A stretch of 64,000 nt of DNA from positions 124,001 to 188,000 of the forward strand of contig WACJ01000388.1 in the NCBI GenBank assembly GCA_008973525.1. The letters are read 5' to 3'. The DNA comes from Stenopsyche tienmushanensis (lineage: Eukaryota; Arthropoda; Insecta; Trichoptera; Stenopsychidae). The position numbers and the translations under genes were made by a program. The notes under the pieces were generated by a model. It did not search any database. It saw nothing but the letters and a program-made list of their open reading frames with translations, and was not told the DNA's origin. Below are positions 59,651-64,000 of the stretch, in pieces (the stretch's first letter is position 1; every line of letters begins with the position of its first letter).

Positions 59651-62336
59651 TTAATTTATTAAACGCTTAAAATTTAATTTAAAAATTTAAAATTAATAAA
59701 CGATAATAAAATACCAATCATCAAATCCTTGACAATAAAAAAATATTTTCAAACTCCGTTTAATATATTAACAATTTTAAAATTAACAATGATGTATTAT
59801 AAGTAAATAAAATATTTTCTCCTTTTCATTTTATAATATTTTCAACGTTTTATTACATTTTATAAACGCATTTATATACGAAAATATTAAATCTAACCAT
59901 GCTTAAAATATATGCTTCAAAATATGAGCGTTTACCAATAATGAATTTTTGATGGTTGGCATGGAGCCAATTGGAAGAGCTCATTCTCATTGGGCGTTAA
60001 GGGTGGCGACTGACGCTAGCCGTCTGGACGCGAGTGGGAAGAGAATGTTCAGGGCGCTTGGAAACCGAAATTATCCAAAAATAGGGTTGAACAACGAGAT
60101 AACAAGGAGATTATCGATCCATACACTACATATACTCTCTCTGATTTTTGAAATCCACCCACGGAGAAAATTCACTTTGATTATGAAAATAAGTTAAGTG
60201 GGAAAATATACTTATATAAGGAATTGACACATTTAATTAAATTCCCTTTTTCATTGTATTATCTTCAAAGTATATGGCCGCAAAGATTTTAATTTATGCA
60301 TTAATAAATATGTACTTCAGTCTCTTTGCAGCAATAATTATACATCAGTTACGAATGCTAAATTTCCATGGTCTAACAATTGTGTCAATATTATATTTAT
60401 TGCTACTAAACGATATGTATAAATATATTACCAGGATGTTTTTTTGAAAAATATGCATCAGAAGTTTTATATAATGTTTGCACCAAATGCATTCTTTATT
60501 GCTATTTATAGATGCATGATGGTTTCCATTCTTAAGTAAAGAAAATGCACATGAACTACATATTTAATTGGATATTCTAAGAACTATATTTCATAGAAGA
60601 AATGTTTTTTACTACCTTTTGCATATTAGTTTTCATGTTTTTTTTTATTTTTTGTAAGATTAAATGTAGTCATATAAAGTTGAAACACGTTGCTCTCATT
60701 TAAAAAAAACATTATTTACTATGTACGCGGTTAAAAATTAATTTCTATCTAGTGTTTATATCAGTTCCCCTTTTAAACATAAAATGAGCATTAATCACAG
60801 ATCACTAATCATTAGTCTCACACACTACAGACTGCAGACTAGGAACGCATTCGACATATATGCATGTTCTCGAAACTTCCCCATCTCGCCCCACTTAGTA
60901 CCTTTCTAAACAAGTAAATTAGTGACCCAGGCGTACTCATTGCGTGTGCACATCAATCTTCGTCGCGTAATAAGTAATAACAGTGTAACTCTAAAATATG
61001 ATTAGCGATCTAGGGTTAATATAGATTATTTTATCGTAGGGGAGAAAATGAAAGTCTTTACATAAACATATGATAACGATTTCGTTAAAATTGTTAGATA
61101 ATAACACGTAGATAACATTTCTCTTTTGAATTTTTGGTTTTACTACGATGACTCAAGCGATCATAATCTATGTTGACTACTCAGAAAGTTGTTATATCAG
61201 AAATTGAAAGATTTGTAAGCGATACACAGAATGAGTGACAAAAAGACGATTTGAGGAAATCTTCTTTGGAATCCATGACGCTAATGATGAATTGCAATCT
61301 TTCCGAATTGAAATAATATGTTTTGATATGAAAATAAGTAGATCTTTTGAGTGATGTATGGACGTTTTGAAGAACATTTTCTACTGGAAAGATGAGTTTG
61401 ATATTTTGTTCAAAAACATATTTAAGCAAACCACAAAGAATGATTCTCATCAAATATAATGATTCTCTCAATACATGAAGTACTCCAGAAGAAATAGAAA
61501 ACATAGTCAGACCACGATTAGAACTGCAATATTAGCTAGACAGCATGAAGTCCTCGAGCTAATCTAAGAAATCATCAATTTCCAAGAAATTGCTTTAGAT
61601 CATTCAAAATTGTGTGTGGAACTATGCGACGAGATCGATATGGTTGCTGCTGATGATTAGGGTATTCTATCTGTTGAAAGTAACTCTGAATTGCTGATGA
61701 TGAGTCACTATTTGAACTATTTTCACATGCAACCTCCAGCTCCAAGTCTTCCGGCACGAAATTTACACGTAGGACGCTTTTCGAAACTCATACATTTAGA
61801 ACTGGCAGTTTGAATATTTTCTTATTTTTTACTTTTGAACACTCGTTTGTCTGTCTCTTGGTTTGAAGCGCAAACACACCAGTAATAAGATAAGACCTCT
61901 ACCTCATATGCAGAAAGAAAATGCTCTTATGGAAATTCGTTCTGTGATTTTCATCAGTCTTAAAATTACTTACGTTAAAACATGTAGGAATAATATATCA
62001 GTTTTCATCATGTACCTATTCATATATTCCTATCGAGCAAATAGCATCAACCGAGAGAAACTCAAGTGACGACGGGAGTTAAACAGGAAAATGCCCTTTT
62101 CCAATTGCTGGTCAACATAATTATGGTCAATTACTGGTTTCACTACGACTACGAAATGATATTTATTTTAATGACATTGTATCGTTTTTTTTCTTTGTTT
62201 ATCTCATTTACAATATGGGACATATGTAATTTTATTATATTGACTCAGTTAATCTACTCTCCGTTATTGCTTTTACAGATTTTCCGATTTGCTTGTCAAT
62301 CATCTCTTATATACATAGTTGATAATATCCAACAAT
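59651..62336. other. non-coding stretch with unsupported open frames
   Basis: A GC-richer patch at 59945-60110 has an 82-codon plus frame without a motif. On the minus strand 61757-61575 encodes an acidic, Ser/Gln-rich 60-residue peptide (MPEDLELEVACENSSNSDSS start), and 61504-61181 a 107-codon frame. They are in the same orientation, but I could not join them or identify a family. They may be remnants of a retroposed gene. Confidence 0.35.
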
Positions 62337-62375
62337 ACAGGGTGCCTCAGGAAAACTACCTTATTTTGAAACACG
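62337..62375 (+). repeat. transposon terminus shared with 9.4 kb
   Basis: ACAGGGTGCCTCAGGAAAAC followed by TACCTTATTTTGAAA matches 9379-9415 with few differences. Only one end is visible. The ACAGGGTG start is shared by several insect mariner-like families and by the 14-kb foldback element, but the sequence beyond is different from the latter. Confidence 0.55.
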
Positions 62376-63148
62376 CGCTCTGAAATCTTGTCGGTTCAAA
62401 CCTAGAAAAGCTAAAGGAACATAATAAGCAAAACAAGCAAACTACCTTGATGAGAGACAAAAGAGAGTCTCACTTCGCAATGATAGCATTGTGTTTTGAT
62501 GCCTTCCATATCGTTTTGAAATCGTCAAACTGGGGGGGTCAAGTTGAAAGAGGAAAGAAGGAGACACCCCTTTACAAAACCACTCAGACTTTACAAATCC
62601 ACCACACTCCCTATGGAGACGGTCGCGAAAGCGCGATTTGATACGTTCACCCAGGTGGCCCGCTGGGTGAGCCTTCTGAATAAAACTTGGAGGCTACAAT
62701 ACCTTCAATCGAGTGCACGATGAAGTGAATGTATGATACAGACGAGATGGATGTAATCCTTTCCCATGAATGAATATCGAAGATTGATAGTTATATTTTT
62801 TGATTTTAAAATATCTAACATCCTTAATGTATTGTTATTGTTTTTTTCAAATATGAACTTGTCCATTTCTTTATAAAACTCTGAAAATATTTTTGATAAT
62901 ACCTATTTGCAGTACAAACGATGAACGCTCTTTTTCAGTTCTTAAAAAAGTTTAAAACCATTTGAGAAATTCCTTATCTCGACTCCATTAAAGACACTTA
63001 TCCATGATGTTTATATAAAATAACATAGTTCGGTTATTAGATTACACATGTGTAATTGATAAATTTGCGAAAGTCAAAGCGAGAACCGTTTCGATTTGGC
63101 ATGTTTTTAAAAATTGTCAGCTAAAAGATTGAGCTGTGTGCTGTGTAA
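62376..63148. other. non-coding, nothing recognised
   Basis: Raised GC content around 62440-62700 without a recognisable frame. No repeat partner was seen. Confidence 0.4.
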
Positions 63149-63500
63149 TCCATATATATAAAAATCAATGTGTGTCCGATCCAAATTTGCTAAGGTAAAC
63201 AAAGCCTTTTGTCAACTATGCCGAGAGGCAATAATGCCATCAATCAAATGTCTGTCCGAAGTCCGATGTCTGTCCGATCCGCTATGCTAAGGTAAACAAA
63301 GCCTTTTGTCAACTATGCTGAAAGGCGATAATGGCATGCCCGGTTTTGCTTAGGTAAAAGAAGTAATGCCATGGGTGTTGGCGGGCTCACGGGGCGAGTC
63401 TTGGCCGTGAGGCGTGGCAGGGCCGCGGGGCACGGTGATGAAGACTGCTTTGCCAGAAGAGTGCTTGTCGAGGCAAGGGAGAGTGTACGCGTACACAAAT
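63149..63500 (+). mobile_element. Helitron-like 5' end with internal tandem duplication
   Basis: TCCATATATATAAAAATCAA at 63149 then TGTGTGTCC is the form of many insect Helitron 5' ends (TC followed by TATATATAAAAATGAATG-type sequence). Within it CTAAGGTAAACAAAGCC and TTTTGTCAACTATGC occur twice, 97 bp apart (63190 and 63287), so the leader is tandemly duplicated. A GC-rich stretch follows (63370-63500). No Rep/helicase coding sequence or CTRR 3' end with hairpin is visible, so it is at best a non-autonomous or truncated copy. Confidence 0.6.
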
Positions 63501-63972
63501 CAATCCTAACCTCTCAGTCTTTCTTTTCAAATGATTACTAAGCGCATGTGGCATTACAAACACATCCTATATATGCTTATCTTTATCATTAAAATTAACG
63601 AATCAATCATTCATGCATTCTAAAAGCGAGTACCTTCATTAAGGCACCAATAACCAAGAAAAAAAATCTGAAAGTGCAAACAATCTACCACGAAGCGACA
63701 GTAATGCATAGCCCAACATAGCACTGGACGGAGGATGCTCACAAGGAGCATCACCAAGGCGCCGGCAGCTATTCCGCGTCCATGAGTCCGACAGGAGACT
63801 CGAAATATCGGAAAGATATATATTTGAAATCTTAATGTGCCTCTCAAATAATTACTAAGTGCGATCGTATACCCGTTTTTCGGTGTAATTAAAAATATAT
63901 AAAATTATTCCAATAAACTGAATTAAAATACATACATACACTTTAATTATTTAAGTATGGCATTGCAAAGCC
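63501..63972. other. non-coding, possibly Helitron interior
   Basis: Similar words, TTTTCAAATGATTACTAAGC at 63524 and CTCTCAAATAATTACTAAGT at 63841, form another imperfect direct repeat. An open frame at 63620-63847 minus has no recognisable motif. Confidence 0.35.
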
Positions 63973-64000
63973 TATTTTATTATATATTACACAACACACG
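63973..64000 (+). repeat. family A 3' module, cut by the window end
   Basis: TTTTATTATATATTACACAA at the very end matches the 3' module at 2742, 26232 and 34110. Confidence 0.6.

Noticed and set aside
1..64000. CRISPR arrays, prophage, operons, toxin-antitoxin or other prokaryotic systems
   Set aside because: No regularly spaced repeats, no ribosome-binding-site-led gene runs and no prokaryotic protein families were found. The sequence is eukaryotic in character.

Overview
The window looks like an AT-rich stretch of an invertebrate nuclear genome, most likely an insect. There are no bacterial-style gene arrays or Shine-Dalgarno operons. The one convincing host gene has introns. The rest is long non-coding DNA strewn with decayed class II transposons of kinds common in arthropods: mariner, pogo/Tigger, hAT, piggyBac-type MITEs, a Kolobok-type element and a Helitron end. 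I cannot name the species.

Layout. From 1 to about 57 kb is a gene desert with repeats. A hAT C-terminal fragment lies at about 2.1 kb. Copies of a modular dispersed repeat (called family A here) lie at 2.7, 26.2, 29.9, 33.9 and 63.97 kb. A foldback element is at 14.0-14.6 kb, with a diverged relative at 5.7-6.0 kb. A mariner 5' half is at 16.6 kb. Two pogo/Tigger copies (26.4-27.7 and 47.8-48.8 kb) carry the same foreign insert at about the same point of the transposase. A tRNA-Thr-like SINE is at 34.2 kb. Repeat blocks called X and Y occur in order Y-X at 42.2-43.3 kb and X-Y at 45.0-46.0 kb. A mariner fragment abutting a third copy of the Tigger insert is at 50.8-51.3 kb. Two TTAA-flanked elements, a piggyBac-like MITE and a degenerate Kolobok-like transposon, sit side by side at 53.7-55.3 kb.

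The host gene is on the minus strand at 59407-57091. Three exons join in frame with usable splice sites to give a protein of about 281 residues, followed by an AATAAA signal. A GC-richer region upstream with a CACGTGAC site is the likely promoter. Its first intron holds a Tigger-type remnant. The protein family is not one I can name.

From 59.6 kb to the end there is again non-coding DNA, with a transposon terminus at 62.3 kb and a Helitron-like 5' end with an internal tandem duplication at 63.1 kb. I found no CRISPR array, rRNA, intact tRNA, operon or immune or toxin system. The interest here is the transposon archaeology and the one unnamed gene. All percent-like statements are by eye.
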